Assembly (NCBI GenBank): GCA_022419385.1
Contig: JAJUBI010000010.1
Location: forward strand, 186,001 to 250,000
DNA: 64,000 nucleotides
Source: Paraconiothyrium sp. Pb-2020
Lineage: Eukaryota; Ascomycota; Dothideomycetes; Pleosporales; Didymosphaeriaceae
Direction: 5' to 3'
Shown here: positions 33,976 to 45,855 of the stretch, one piece after another
How positions within the stretch are numbered: position 1 is the first letter of the stretch
Layout: every line of letters starts with the position of its first letter
Translations under genes and position numbers: made by a program
The notes under the pieces: model-generated
The model's database searches: none
What the model saw: only the letters and a program-made list of their open reading frames with translations
Told to the model about the DNA's origin: nothing

Positions 33976-36356
33976 CATCGGAACGACGGACCGAGCCAAC
34001 GCTAAACATGCCTTTCGGCCAGTGCAGTGGAAAAGCGGACTGCCACGCCGTTACGCGGACATCCCTACTCACCCGGAAGGAGGCTCTCGATACACGGCAG
34101 TCACAGCCTCCGTGGTCACTTATTCAAACCATACGCACGAAGACGATAGGTAGCCGTGGAGGAAGAACAGGTATGAAAAGGACATGTGGGCGGGGAAGAG
34201 ACTCGCAGGGAGCAAGCGCAGCAGTGGGATCACGCTACCCGAGAATGCAGGAGGCACGTGTGCTGGACAAGGGCTGGGCCCGTGGGGACCCCGCACAAGA
34301 GCGCAGGGACGCCTTACCTATCTCGGCTAGCTTAAACAGCAGCGCTTTCCTGCCCGCATAACCCTAACCTAGTGACCTACTGAAAGGTTGCCTACCAAGC
34401 TTCTCAAGTCGCCTACCAAGCTTCCCGCACAGCGATTGGCGTCTTTCTGCCTACCCACGCCCACCCTCGGACACACGAATACACTCCTATACCATGGCAG
34501 AATCCAAGCCTGAACGGCCGCTGATCGCGCATCGAAGCCCACATCCCGCAGTGAGCAAACACTCGCTGGCAGCACCCCATCTCCATTGCCACCGATCGAT
34601 CAGCCGCCGCATCAAATCGATCCGCGCCCACGGCACGACAGATGCACCACGGCACCCGTAGCCCCCGCGCCCAACATGGCGATCAAGCATACGCAACACC
34701 ACAGCGGTGCGCTACTCAACTTCGTCGGGACCCACGTGCGCTCAGAAGGGCCAAAAAGCTCCTGCTACCCTTGGCAAGGTCATGAGTGCGTGCAAGCTGG
34801 CGCATAGCCGCGGGGGGCTCACCACATCGGTAGGTCGATCAGCGACAGATATCTTGAGGCGCAGTGCTGTATGCCAACTGCGTTTGCGTTGACATGTCAG
34901 GTCAGGGTACGAACCGTACCGCCAACGGTCGCTCTGCAACCCACCATCCGCCCTCTTTCCACAAAGATCCGTACCGCATCGGCCCTGGCGTATATACCCC
35001 TGACCGCTGGGAGCCCTTCATCGACCTGATCCTCATCTTACGACCACGAAACTATACTCCGCGCTCACACCTTCTGACGTACCTGTGCGCATCCAAGGCC
35101 CCGCCAAGCCGATGACGACCGTACTGCATTGTCCCGTACCCCACGTCAACACAGGAACGCTCTACCTGAATGAACCAGCACTGTCCCAACGATGCGTTCG
35201 TCGACCGAACCGAGCGTACCCGAGACACGGTGGAAAAAGGTGACCCCGGGAGGCCGTTGGGTTTGGTCCTGCTCAACAGTACGACCGCAGCCGCGGCAAG
35301 CAAGACGAGGTTGTAGAGCATGGGGGCGACGGCGAATGAACGCAGGGAAACGAAATCTCTCAGATACTTTAGCGTGCGGCGGAAACGTGGATGGCGTTGG
35401 CATCCCGCTGCAAGTTGAGACGCTCCAATGCTAAACGATCCACACCGAGTGCGGTTGTGAGAGCAACACGTCATTATCTTTCGTACCCTTCTCTGACCGA
35501 ATCCCCACCATGTAGCCGGCGTTGGCACAATCTGCTCTGAAGCCACGATCCAAGGTACGAACGCCCGTCATATCTGCAATGGAAACAAAGGGGAGCTGAA
35601 AAGTGGACGTATCGCCATGTTCCATTCCGCGCCGCCCAGACCTACTTGTTCTCCGCATTCCGCGCCATCTTGCACGCCGTACGCCCGTTCTTCCTCCGCC
35701 AATTCACCCTACCCTTGTCGCGCTCCTTCTTCCTCGCTGCCACTGCGTGTCGTGCAGACCAACCTCGGAACGGGCCCCCAACCACCACCGCGTTCTGGAA
35801 CGGCTTGGCCATCCCTCTTGTACGAGGAGAGACTGCTCAACTCCAGCGCCCGGCCTCGGCTTCAGCCCTTTCCAAGCATGCTCGACACGGACCGCCGCAC
35901 TCTTGCGGTAGGACCGAAGGCAAATTGAGCTTAGCTAAGAGCGCGCCTCCCGCGACCGGCGTAAGAGTGGGCTGATGATAGGCGCGGCTCGGTACTTAGT
36001 GGCGAGCTGGGCCGCGGTTGCGGTTCGGGCGAGGGCGGCACTTCGAGCCAGTCGCCTTCTGCGAGAGGCGTGGACTGTGGTTGGGGCTGGCGCGGATAGC
36101 GCTCCACATGTAGTGCGGAGGCGCCATGACGGTGACGGTGTGGAGATTGATGATTGTGGCTCGGATGAGATGTAAAGAGGGTTTGCACTTGATAATGGGT
36201 TTCTACCATGAAGTACACGGCTGCTGAGGAGGACAACACACAGTCGAGCAGAAGTTCGCTTTTGTGGACGCCACAAGAAAGTCCTGATGCCACCCTGTTG
36301 CTCCTACCGGCTCGGCATCTTGTGGCCAGCATTGAACCGAACACCACATCTGGCGA
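33976..36356. other. Spacer with short unresolved frames
   Basis: A plus-strand frame starting at the ATG at 34894 (MSGQGTNRTANGRSATHH) runs 73 codons and could be a first exon; its continuation is unclear. Between 35.6 and 36.3 kb both strands have overlapping Arg/Ser/Pro-rich open frames that I cannot rank. Confidence 0.3.
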
Positions 36357-36955
36357 CTATAGTTCCGAAGGGGGTTCAAATTCTCTAGCTATATCTGGTA
36401 TGCTTCGGTTGCGCTGGGAGCCGAAACTGCGTTCACGTGTGGCAGAAATCTCGTCGCTATGCCCATCAAGAGTCCCTCGGCGCCAGGAAAAGGCTGACTG
36501 CGTCTGCCGTCGAACACTACTTGGGACTAGACATCCTCCTGCGCCGGCTTGATTCCTCCTGCAACTGGTCCAGCGATGGAGACTTACCTGCACCCACGCC
36601 TCCTCGTCATCGATGGTCCCGTAGGTGCTCTCATCACTGCGCTACTCTTGTTCGTCTGGGCTTGAGATGCTCTGCGAATCGGCATCGGCTTCACGGCTGG
36701 GACTCTGTAGGAGGGCTCCATGGCATCACGCCCAGGCAACATAAGATGGTAGGTTGTCAGGATCCAAAGATGAGATGGTTGCGATAGAGGACGCTGACGA
36801 AGGACTAGGCGCCTCCGTAGAGGTGGAAAGCTGCCAAGACTATGCGAGACGCTGGTCTTGATTCGGACGCATCGATGCACACATCTTGGCCCGGTGACAC
36901 CGTGTCAAAAGGTAGGCTCTCCACAGGCGTGCTGTTGATACCTATAGAGAATAAG
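36357..36955 (-). pseudogene. Ser/Asp-rich coding remnant with stops
   Basis: The minus strand reads as an acidic, Ser-rich protein with segments PFDTVSPGQDVCIDASESRP, SSIATISSLDPDNLPSYVAW and RSDESTYGTIDDEEAWVQ. A frame change occurs after the first segment. In-frame TGA and TAG interrupt the second and third, both explicable by C-to-T changes (CGA to TGA, CAG to TAG). The last segment is followed by a GTAAGT donor and, after about 60 nt, another coherent segment (GTLDGHSDEISATRERSFGS) ending at 36357. Product unknown. Confidence 0.4.
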
Positions 36956-39900
36956 TTGAAACCACCTGTATGAGCATGCGGCGACTCCGGTCTACTGACA
37001 GCTTGGGTTCGGCAGTAGAGTGAGGTCCTGCCGTGGGGTGGTTCTGATTCAAAATTAGTGTCAGGTGGGGCGATCGGAGTCTAGGGCGCGGAGTTACGAT
37101 CTGTGCTGTGGGTGGGGAGTCTTGAAGATCTGTGGGAGATTAGAAATGAGGAGATATTGGGGATTGAGTTGTTTGTCCTAGGTTGGGCGATGGTGGAGTT
37201 AAGATCGAGGTAGGAAGAACGGTGGGAAGACAGGCAACGCACCTACAGAATATGGAGTGGGTCTGCAATGTGTAGGCCCGTAGTACATACCAGCTTAAGA
37301 ATACAGCATAGTGTAATAACGGCTGTCTACTATTACTTATAGGCTCAGACGCGTACCCCCTGGCTTTACTTTCCTTACCACAATCCGTGCTTTCTCAGCG
37401 CGGTATCAGTTAACATAGTGAGCGACTTAGCCTTGACCTAAATATACGGAGAGTAGGGATACTGTTCTGGTATATTATGTCTGTATGGATGATTACTCGC
37501 AAGAAGCTGCACATGATCAGAAAGCGTGGCCAAAAGGCGGCTTTAAAGGCATATTAACTACTAGAGGACTACTTGAGCCTAGATAAACTTCCCTTAATTA
37601 GTTTGAATAATAGCTTCTGTAGAGACTCTGCGCTGATTGTGTAAACGGGTAAGGCTTTAGTCTTGGAACGATTAAATCAACTTAGAGAACTCCTTTCGAG
37701 AAGGCGGTGGTGTAATGTGACCTACTCGATTTCTCTCGTTTTCCATCACCTGAGATATCACATTTAATGGGGACTAAGACGTTATACTCTTCTACTTAGT
37801 AATAGAACTGTTACTGCAAAGCTGCGTCAGTATTAGACCTAATATTAATATTCTCCTAGTTATTAGGTATATGGGGCGAGGAGCATGTGTCCTCCGGCTT
37901 AGGTGGTAAGGTAATCTATGCGTACATGTCTCTTACTTCTCCATTTTTAGTGGACTAGTAAATGTAGGTGTAAAGTGTGATCTTCTATAAGTGCGAAAGT
38001 CGATAGCTTGGTTAGCGTTAAGGTCCTAAGCTTGTAAACGCGCCACATGGCAGGTTAAAGTAGATAGCTCTTCTATCCTAACCCAACATTATACTTGTAG
38101 ATATGTTACTGGCGTCAAGTGTTGGAAATACTCCGCCGTGTCCCAATAGTCGCATGTATTTCCCTCGTACCGTATTGAGCTCAGGTGAAAAGACTAGACA
38201 GCTACATATAACTGCTGGGCTTTCGGCCTGCACGCGCGGATGGGACCGATGCGACCACATCAACAAAGCTTACACCTATGTAGGAACTACTACTTCCGTC
38301 TAAAGTCTTATACAAAGAGTTACCCCATAAGCTCACTGTTTATCTTTCGCGTTATTAAAGGAAGGCCCCAGGGGTATAGTCAGATATACTTAAACCGTAC
38401 ACTGTGCAACGTGACCAACGTCTAGGCCTATACAATTCGGTATTCTACCCTTAAAAATAAGGGGTTTGGATGTTAGTAATTGTTCGTTCGGTGCCGCACT
38501 ATAAGGGAGTGGGCGGGAACATTGCTTTCGCTAAAGTTGTCTCTGAGGTACTAGAGAGTGTGGCCTCTATCAAGGATAGTGGGTATCTTTTAATATCAAG
38601 GCGTATGAGCGAGCATTAAGCACACAGAAAGAATTTGGTAATAGATTATAATACTAACGTAATCAGGCAAGGCTGCGTTGCGGAGCGATCGGACGTAAGG
38701 TCAGGCAGCTTTAAGACTTCACTTACCGTAACAAGACAGCACGCACCAAATATAGCCAAATTGTAAACTACGCTCGAATCCTACGTCAGCGTATACTATA
38801 CATCTTATGGAGGCAGAAGAGCAAGCAACAAAGTAGTATAATATACGGTCTTAACGCCACCAGGCGCTTGGTGGCGTTATCTCACTTAACGCCATTATTC
38901 TTAAGGGATCTTGGGACTGGGGTGTATTAGTGATTACTACACCCAAGGTGGATCTAAATAGCATCCAGAAAGTGAATAACTCGTAGGCCATATCTTCGCG
39001 CAAAGTAGAACAAACCAAGGTTCCGCGACCGATATTTGGCGTTTTGGCGAGATTAACGAAAGGCCGAGAAGACACAATGTATAAGAATTATACTATATAC
39101 TAGTAACGTGTTCGTCCGCTTTCACTGGTCCTACTGATCGACAACAGACCGCGACTACGGTCAGTGATTATTAACCTTCTCCAGACTAAGGCCAGACGCA
39201 AACCTATCTCTAATGTCTAGTCCCAAAAGTCTCGCACTGGTAACCTAAAGTCGTCACCTAGTACTCTCGCAGTCGTCTACGGTTGTATTAGAATCTATCC
39301 ACGATATTTAATGCTTAAAAATGTTAGTTCTAGTGTTATGTAAGAAGTGACTTAATTCATCTCTATTCGATAATGTTGGTACCTTCTATTCCTCTACACC
39401 TTTTTACTTCTTGGTAGACTATTCAGAAGGTTACGAGATTTTATAGGACAATGAAGGTAAGCCTTAGTCGGCAATTATTACAACAGGTAAGCATCGTATT
39501 GACTACAATCAGGGGCCAAATTAGTAGCGGGACATTTATCTAGATAGTAATGGGGGAACAGGCGCGTATCGTTTTTTACATTCACCCCAAACAGGTGTTT
39601 TTGGTCGTAAGAGCCGGTCCATCCGTATATGGTTCTCATGCAATTCCATGGTGAGTTACATCGTCTCGATATCTCGAAGCATCCAGGACCCATCCTCAGA
39701 ATATCTATAGCGAACGTAGATAGATATTCATCTATAATTAATTAAAAGTACAGCTTAGGTTCTCCATAGTCTTATTGTCGTTCCGTTCCCATTGAGCATT
39801 GTGGTTGATAGCGGAGGAGCAGCCGAAAGGTGAACCAATCAACAGAGGAGGCTATCGCGAAGTCTAACTATCGCGAGACACGTCTTGTATGCCGATCCAG

Positions 39901-40089
39901 GCACCAGCAAACATTGCCTAGACTAGTGGAGTAGGCCTTGCCTCATCGCCGGGTACGTGCGCGTTAGTCCGCCCCCGGTTCGGGCCAGGGTTGTGTATTG
40001 TTAGTAATGCAGCATCTCGGACCTGACTCCAGCAGCCGCTGGAGACGCCGATACTTATTCAGATCTGGACACTATAGCTTGTAGTGTCG
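36956..40089. other. Three-kilobase spacer
   Basis: No supported gene. Composition drifts toward AT after 37.3 kb, but CA, TG and CG are still common, so this is not the saturated RIP seen after 48 kb. It contains copy 2 of the palindromic motif. Confidence 0.45.
38856..38884. repeat. Palindromic dispersed motif, copy 2
   Basis: GCCACCA (38856-38862) and TGGTGGC (38869-38875) form a 7-bp stem around the 6-base loop GGCGCT. CGTTATCTCA follows, as at 1021-1030. TACGGTCT lies just upstream, as in copy 1. Confidence 0.4.
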
Positions 40090-40533
40090 TCACGAGACCC
40101 TAATTGCCGTAAAATAATGGATGAAAGATCTCAGAAGCCGAGGTGAGGTAGAGCAATGCGGCATGGTTACGGCTTGCGCGAATTGTACTGAGGTACGGTG
40201 AGAGTCTGTAAAAAGAGGGTCGTCGAGCCAAGTGTCGATCAATGGTATAGCGGTATGCCGTTTCCGTGGGGTCACGCAGATATTGATGATGATGGTGAAA
40301 CTGTATGTTGTTTCCCACTGCTGCGATTCCACGAGGTTCCTGCTGGTCTGGAGTACCGCGAAGCCAGACAGCGAAAATGCCTCAATCGGATCCGGGGGAC
40401 GCACGATCGGGCGAGCATGGAGGGCGATCTTTGCAGGTACACCATCATCGCCTTCGTGGTAAGCAAAGACGGGCGAGGTGGCCTTGAGACTTCGAAGCGC
40501 GCATGATGACGTGTTCCAAGTGCGCGGTCGCAT
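40090..40533 (-). pseudogene. Coding remnant, unknown product
   Basis: A 147-codon minus-strand frame contains a coherent run (for example KIALHARPIVRPPDPIEAF). The plus strand over the same bases is also open and protein-like (ADIDDDGETVCCFPLLRF), so orientation is uncertain. I see no clear start or splice signals. Confidence 0.25.
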
Positions 40534-40570
40534 CCACGCGCGCCTGGCGTTGGTGTTGACGCTGGATCAG

Positions 40571-41443
40571 TCACCAGACCCTCTGCGCTAAGCCCACTTT
40601 AGTCCGCAGATTCTGCCACCTATCTGTACATGGCGCTTCCCAGATGACCACCACGGCAATACTCGTGTGTATTTGAGTCCACTCTTGCGTACAAGACAAT
40701 TCCATGGTAAGGTGTATATGGTGCCGATTGAGCGCCTCATCACCTAGATCCATTCGAGCTCGCTCCTGCGCACGATGCCTGACGATCTGATCTTACCTCT
40801 TATTCTCACCGCCCATTCCGTCACTTGTCTGATGCGCCATCGGTCTTGGACTAAATATAGGTTGGGGCGTCGGCTGCGCCGCGAAATCACTCCAGAGGCG
40901 CCATATCAGCGGCAACTTTACCCATTTCGAACGTATGAACTGCAAGTGCTCGGCTTGGATCCTCAACACCTGCTTTGCACGCGAGCCCGCACGTCGGCTC
41001 GTATCAATTTTGCTGGACGAGCTAGACACCGCGCTGGGCGGAGGACGAACCGTAAAGGAAGGAAACCAAGGCTGCGAAGTCTAAAGCTGAGGATGACCAA
41101 CCAATCTTTCGGTAAAGTTATGGTTGGATGGAGAAAGCGGAGGTGATCATCCGTAGGTACACATTTCAGGCTGCCGAGAGTCATTTGGACTGATGTCTGG
41201 TAGCGACAACGAGAGTATGAAGTGGACGTGAAGTGCTAGGGCGGCCCGCAAGACGCTACGATCGTGATATCGGCGGCAGACCCATGTTGAGATTCCAGGA
41301 CCAGGATTTCGGTTAATCAAAGACGGAGGCGACCAAAAAGGAGATGCAAGGCAGCTGTGAGTCTCTACGATCTTCCATGCATCCGACGCTATCAAAGCCA
41401 ACACAGCAGCATGCATAGGGCTGCTGCTAAGGATGAAGTACAT
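40571..41443 (-). pseudogene. Coding remnant or intron-rich gene
   Basis: From an ATG at 41443 a well-formed frame of about 94 codons (MYFILSSSPMHAAVLALIAS) runs to about 41,160. A second coherent segment lies at 40793-41060 (KQVLRIQAEHLQFIRSKWVK), and a third at 40571-40753 (MDLGDEALNRHHIHLTMELS). Between the first two, a 76-nt GTGTAC...CCTCAG gap gives the wrong frame for the best continuation. Product unknown. Confidence 0.32.
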
Positions 41444-41465
41444 CCATCAATCAAGAGCGGTGAAG

Positions 41466-41955
41466 TCAGATCCGTGGGTCCGAGTCATGGTGCTGACACT
41501 CACAAAGGCTCCTCTTCTCAAGTCTTGTGAGGCCATCATCCGTCCATGACCCTACATCGCCAATACGATGGGTCTCGCTGCAGATGTCGCGAAGTGCAGG
41601 CTTGCCGTGTTTATCCTCGTTACGTCTCTGCTTCGCCCCAACACATTTCATCTTTCGGGTTACGATCTGCCTTGGCTCAAGGTCAGGCGGGGTGCGATAT
41701 CTTCAGGCTCTCGGAACACCCTTTTTCGTTCATACATGGTGCGACTGGCGACGTAGCAACCTCTTCTACACTATGCAATCTCCAGTGACAATACTGTGAA
41801 AGCATGAATACGTGTAAGCTTGGTTGGCAGCGGATGTGGAGTCGATCTGTTATTCGGAATGGAGCCACGGCGAACGTGTGGGTCCTTCGTAGCGGGACAC
41901 CACCCTCTATAGCGCCAGCGATGGGGCAAAAGGCGTAGTTCTGTCCGATTCCCAC
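41466..41955 (-). pseudogene. Two short codon-like minus-strand segments
   Basis: Segments 41683-41955 (MGIGQNYAFCPIAGAIEGG) and 41466-41651 (HRIGDVGSWTDDGLTRLEKR) read like protein but are not joined by clear splice sites. They may belong with the neighbouring remnant at 40.6-41.4 kb or be exons of an unmodelled gene. Confidence 0.25.
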
Positions 41956-43171
41956 GAGAAAGAAGCAGTCGTCTTCTTATTAGATCTTCATCGTAGCCTT
42001 GGGCGAGTCAAGCGACTCACCTTCGCTGCTAACCAACTTCACACGTACTAACACTCACAGCTGCGCCGCAGGGGCATTCTCGTCCTACCTACAAGTCCCG
42101 GAAGACCTCCGCAGGAAGCAACTAGCCCTGAAGCCTACGCCCAAGGTTCGGCTCGCTTGCTACCGTTACACGATCTCACATATCGCCGGGACGTGCACCT
42201 GATGGCTTGTAGAGCAACAGCCAAAGGAGGTCAGCCCCTGACTACGTAACTCTCTACGCCTCCATACCTCAACGCCTCCTTCGTCTCTTTCCGCACGATC
42301 GGTGCAATCTCCTCTGTTTGCGGTGATTGACCTTGATAGGAGCTCAAGGGTCAACGTGGGAAACATCCCAGTCATTCCGCCAGCTTCGACGCGGGCCATG
42401 CGCGGGCGGGGTGCTTCCCATCTCCCTTTAGGGTTCAGGTCGCTTCGATGGCCCTGAGATAGCTTGATGGATTGCTTTGGTGCACGAAGCGTGTTCCCTG
42501 TACCTGGGTCGAGGGTGCTACCGGGGCGGCTTTATCGTGAGCAAGGGCGAGCCTTGGTTGCAGTTGCGGACTTTCAACTTAGAGACTTACCAAATACCTT
42601 CTAACGGAAGGAAGAACGTCCTTTTGCGTAGTATACTGTGTGCATAGCACACGTAGGATGCATGGTTTTCTAAACATTTGCAGGCGCTGGGGTAGCATAG
42701 TCTCCGCATATACGTTCTTTCGTCTTGTTAACAGAAGTCTAACATGCGCACACGTGTACATCGATAACACTTGGTTAAGATGGGCTGATTCTGGGCACAA
42801 CTCAATATCCATGCCACGCTCTACAGTGAATACCAAAGAGCCGTTGCTATCAGCCGTCGCGGTTTGGCAGGCTCCATACATGCCAAGCGGAAGAGATTCC
42901 ATTCTTCAATTGTAAGGAGGTTAGTCCTCTTGGTAGACCCGGCCGCCGGCTCAGCGGCAAGCAACGTCAGTTCGCTACACAGCTGGAAGACTCGCGGGCG
43001 AAATCAACCGCGCGGTGTGAAAGGTGATGGATGAGGATCCGAGGATTATCGCAGGGCCGCTTCAGTGGTTATAATAGCAGCCATCAGTGCTATCATCATC
43101 GGTTGAGCGTGGTGGGTACGACTGGGATGCCCGCGTTCGTACTCTTGCGCTAGGAGCCGGGAGGATGGAGA

Positions 43172-43604
43172 CTAACGGATGATCCCGTTGCTATTTCTGT
43201 CTCCAACATCCGTTACGTCCTTGTCATCTTTCCCACTACCAGCGCTGCCAGCAACGGTAAATACTACGGCATAGGTAGCCGGCTTGGCTACAGCAACAAT
43301 GGTGCACTCTGCCTTGACGACCGCTATCACCACCGCCTCTGAGACGACCGTCATGGCTCCAGTGGTCACCGGCGGCTTTGCTCGATGTCCCTACTCTGCC
43401 TATTCCCAGGCCGCTAACAATGACTATTGCCCTTTGCCGCGAGCTTCGGCCGAAAGTCATCATTCTGGCCAGCGATTCAAATCCAATGGTGCTTTCCTTT
43501 CGCAGCCTTCCTGTAGTGTCCCCGAGCCAGTGCTCAACGCGGGTCCCGAGGTCAACCACCGGCAGTGACGGTTCATTCGAGGGCGCTGGCAGCCTCTCGG
43601 TCAC
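43172..43604 (-). pseudogene. Small protein remnant, 5' end missing
   Basis: The first segment (43425-43604; RLPAPSNEPSLPVVDLGTRV) and the second (43172-43375; an Ala/Val-rich run AVVIAVVKAECTIVAVAKPA) join in frame across a 49-nt GT-AG gap (GTCATT...GCAAAG). The gap could also be a 1-base indel. The 5' end has no ATG in frame. The Ala/Val-rich part is hydrophobic but broken by charges. Product unknown. Confidence 0.3.
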
Positions 43605-43920
43605 TCTATCAAGTTAGCTGGCCCTCTCCACATGCGGCGTGCAGGTCATCCCATGTCTAGACCTGGATTTTATCACGAATAAATGGGTAAACGGCGGCGG
43701 TGATTGTATTCGTTGTATTCGAATCGGTTCGAGTCAGAGAGCATAGACCTTTAGTGCCGAAGAAACATTCGAGTGGCGCTGCAGGGTCGAAGGGGATCCA
43801 AGAGAAGCAGCAATCCTCACAACACCAGATCTTGTCAGACCATGATCGTGCACGTCTTACCATGGTTCTCATGCAGGGCAGTCACCGTGAGAGTTTTGGC
43901 CCCTTGATTCGATCGAAGAC

Positions 43921-44240
43921 CTAGGCCTCAGTCGTGCACATAGCTTCCCCCGCAAGGTAGTGGAATACGCGGACGCCATCGGCGTCCTTCGTTCGACAAA
44001 GCGATGCAACTGGCCCAGCGGTGCAATCAAGCTCGGGTTTTGCCGCCCTCTGCTGAGCGAAATCCCTAGCTTGCGCGATGGCCCTCTCTAGCGTCGGTAT
44101 TCCTCGCATCCATGAGAAAAGTGGATCGAGGCATCGCCCAAGCTGATGTTGAAGATATGGGGCTTGAACGGGCCTGGATGCGCATCGTCCAATGCCTGGG
44201 GAGAGACACGGCGTACAGTAGCGACTGTAGATGGCTGCAT
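43921..44240 (-). pseudogene. Small gene with a single-base frameshift
   Basis: From the ATG at 44240 the minus strand reads coherently for about 45 codons, ending HFSHGCEEYRR and a stop. Shifted by one base at about 44100, the reading continues coherently as IPTLERAIAQARDFAQQRAA to a TAG at 43921-43923. No GT lies in the right place for an intron, so this looks like a true 1-bp indel or a sequence error. Product unknown. Confidence 0.42.
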
Positions 44241-44387
44241 GCACTGAATCCTGGAGAAAGCAGCCTTCTGGGAGCTGGCCGCGTGGAGTACTAGCTGGTC
44301 CACCGATACAGTTGCAATTCTTTACTACTCATGCGTCTCGTCGTTGCATGTTCGCCGCGACCAAGCTCATCGCACGCGCTTGCATAG

Positions 44388-45445
44388 GTGTCTTTGGCAA
44401 GTCGCATCCACGGCTACAAAGTCAACCCCAGCAACACTAGATCATATCATCGTGGAGCTTCGAGTTTGCTGACGGCCTTGCGCGCAGCCTATAAGCTGGG
44501 TATCGGCAGCTCACTGGTTCCATGCAGCATCACGTCTACCATGCTCTACATCTGCTCTAACCAGGTGTGGAGCGACCTCATCTCTCAAGCTGCGCAGATA
44601 CCTTGGCTTCGCCGGCACTACTGGACCGTATCGGTTGCATCATGTTCGGGCCTCCCATATAGGGCAGCTGCATTCACCCCTCCATCGCCGAAAATATACC
44701 TGAAGTCGGCTTTTGTCCATCGCCGGCTTCGTCGGTCCGTCCATGCTCGATGCGGCCGCCGGCCAGTACGGAATCTACAGCGACCCACGTCCCTATCCAC
44801 CAGGGACGCTCCCGGTCGAACTACGTCAACATGCGAAGCCGGGTGGCCCTCTACTTTTCCGCGATGACTGGCCTAAATTTTGGCGTTGACCGATTACTTT
44901 GCTGCGTCACCTTCAATGGCATGGTAGCGACCGATTAGGCCAAAGCGAGCCTATATGCGCGGGCAGGAAGAGGAGCTTGTATGGGGTGTTGGCGAGGCCA
45001 TCGAAACATGATTGAGAATTACGTGGAGATGACGGTGAGCAGCGTGGGTGAAGCTGTTAATGCGACATGTCAGCACAGCATCGTCATGAACCGATTGGCC
45101 CACCGGTCACAACCTGTGATCCAGTGCACAGTACGCGAGGGTCAGCCATGCGTTCGTTGTAGGTGACTTGAGTGTGAAGGCCGCAGCAGCGATTGGAGTG
45201 GATGTGACGTGGTGTTATCGAGCTCGCCTCTCCATGCCTGCGCGCCCCGCAGCCATCGCGCTGTGGTGGGCTTGGACGTTGATCTGCTCGTGGAGCTCCT
45301 GCGCATCGGGTTCGTATGTTCGTCGAGGGTACCGACCGGTATCTTGTCGTCTCGTCGCGACGCGCGCGGATGGACGGTGGGGCCTACAGCGAGAGCAGAA
45401 ACTAGCACCATTAGAGAGGATGTAGGACTAGGACCCTTTCGATAG
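44388..45445 (+). pseudogene. Plus-strand coding remnant
   Basis: Codon-like segments in different frames include SLVPCSITSTMLYICSNQVW (about 44,510), GPSMLDAAAGQYGIYSDPRP (about 44,740, ending at a TGA near 44,892) and VGLDVDLLVELLRIGFVCSS (about 45,270). Frame changes and stops lie between them. No clean gene model or family was found. Confidence 0.3.
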
Positions 45446-45855
45446 ACGTGACGGCATGGTTCGACTTCGCCGGCGCCTTTACTAGGGTGTCTAGCCAGGG
45501 AGGGTGTGGTCGAGCTGGCATGCCTAGGCGAGGCGCAGTTGAGCCGCGGACAGCTCCCCGGAGTTAACCGAAAAGGCGCCCGGAGTTAAGGCGCACAGGC
45601 GTTCTCGCATTAAACCCGTTACGAGTCCTGAACCGGACCAGCGCTTCGAGTGTCACCCTTTGAGCCAAAGTCTATGCGACATTGTGTTTTTTTGATTAGG
45701 CGAATGGAGATTAGGTAGCTCGCAACTTGATACGGCGCACCGAAGGCAATGAGAATTTTATAATGTCATTCGAAGCGTACAAGGTCATTATCCCAGGTCC
45801 TGAGACGTAAAAGGTACAATCATCACCGTCGATACAAATGCGCTCGCCCTCCCAC

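Noticed and set aside
33573..34361. 262-codon plus-strand open frame
   Set aside because: Only its first part reads like protein. After about 33,800 the other two frames are clearly more codon-like, and this frame becomes Arg/Thr/Ser-rich.
43715..43740. GGTTCGAGTC considered as a tRNA B-box
   Set aside because: No matching A-box or cloverleaf can be drawn upstream. No tRNA or rRNA gene was recognised anywhere in the window.
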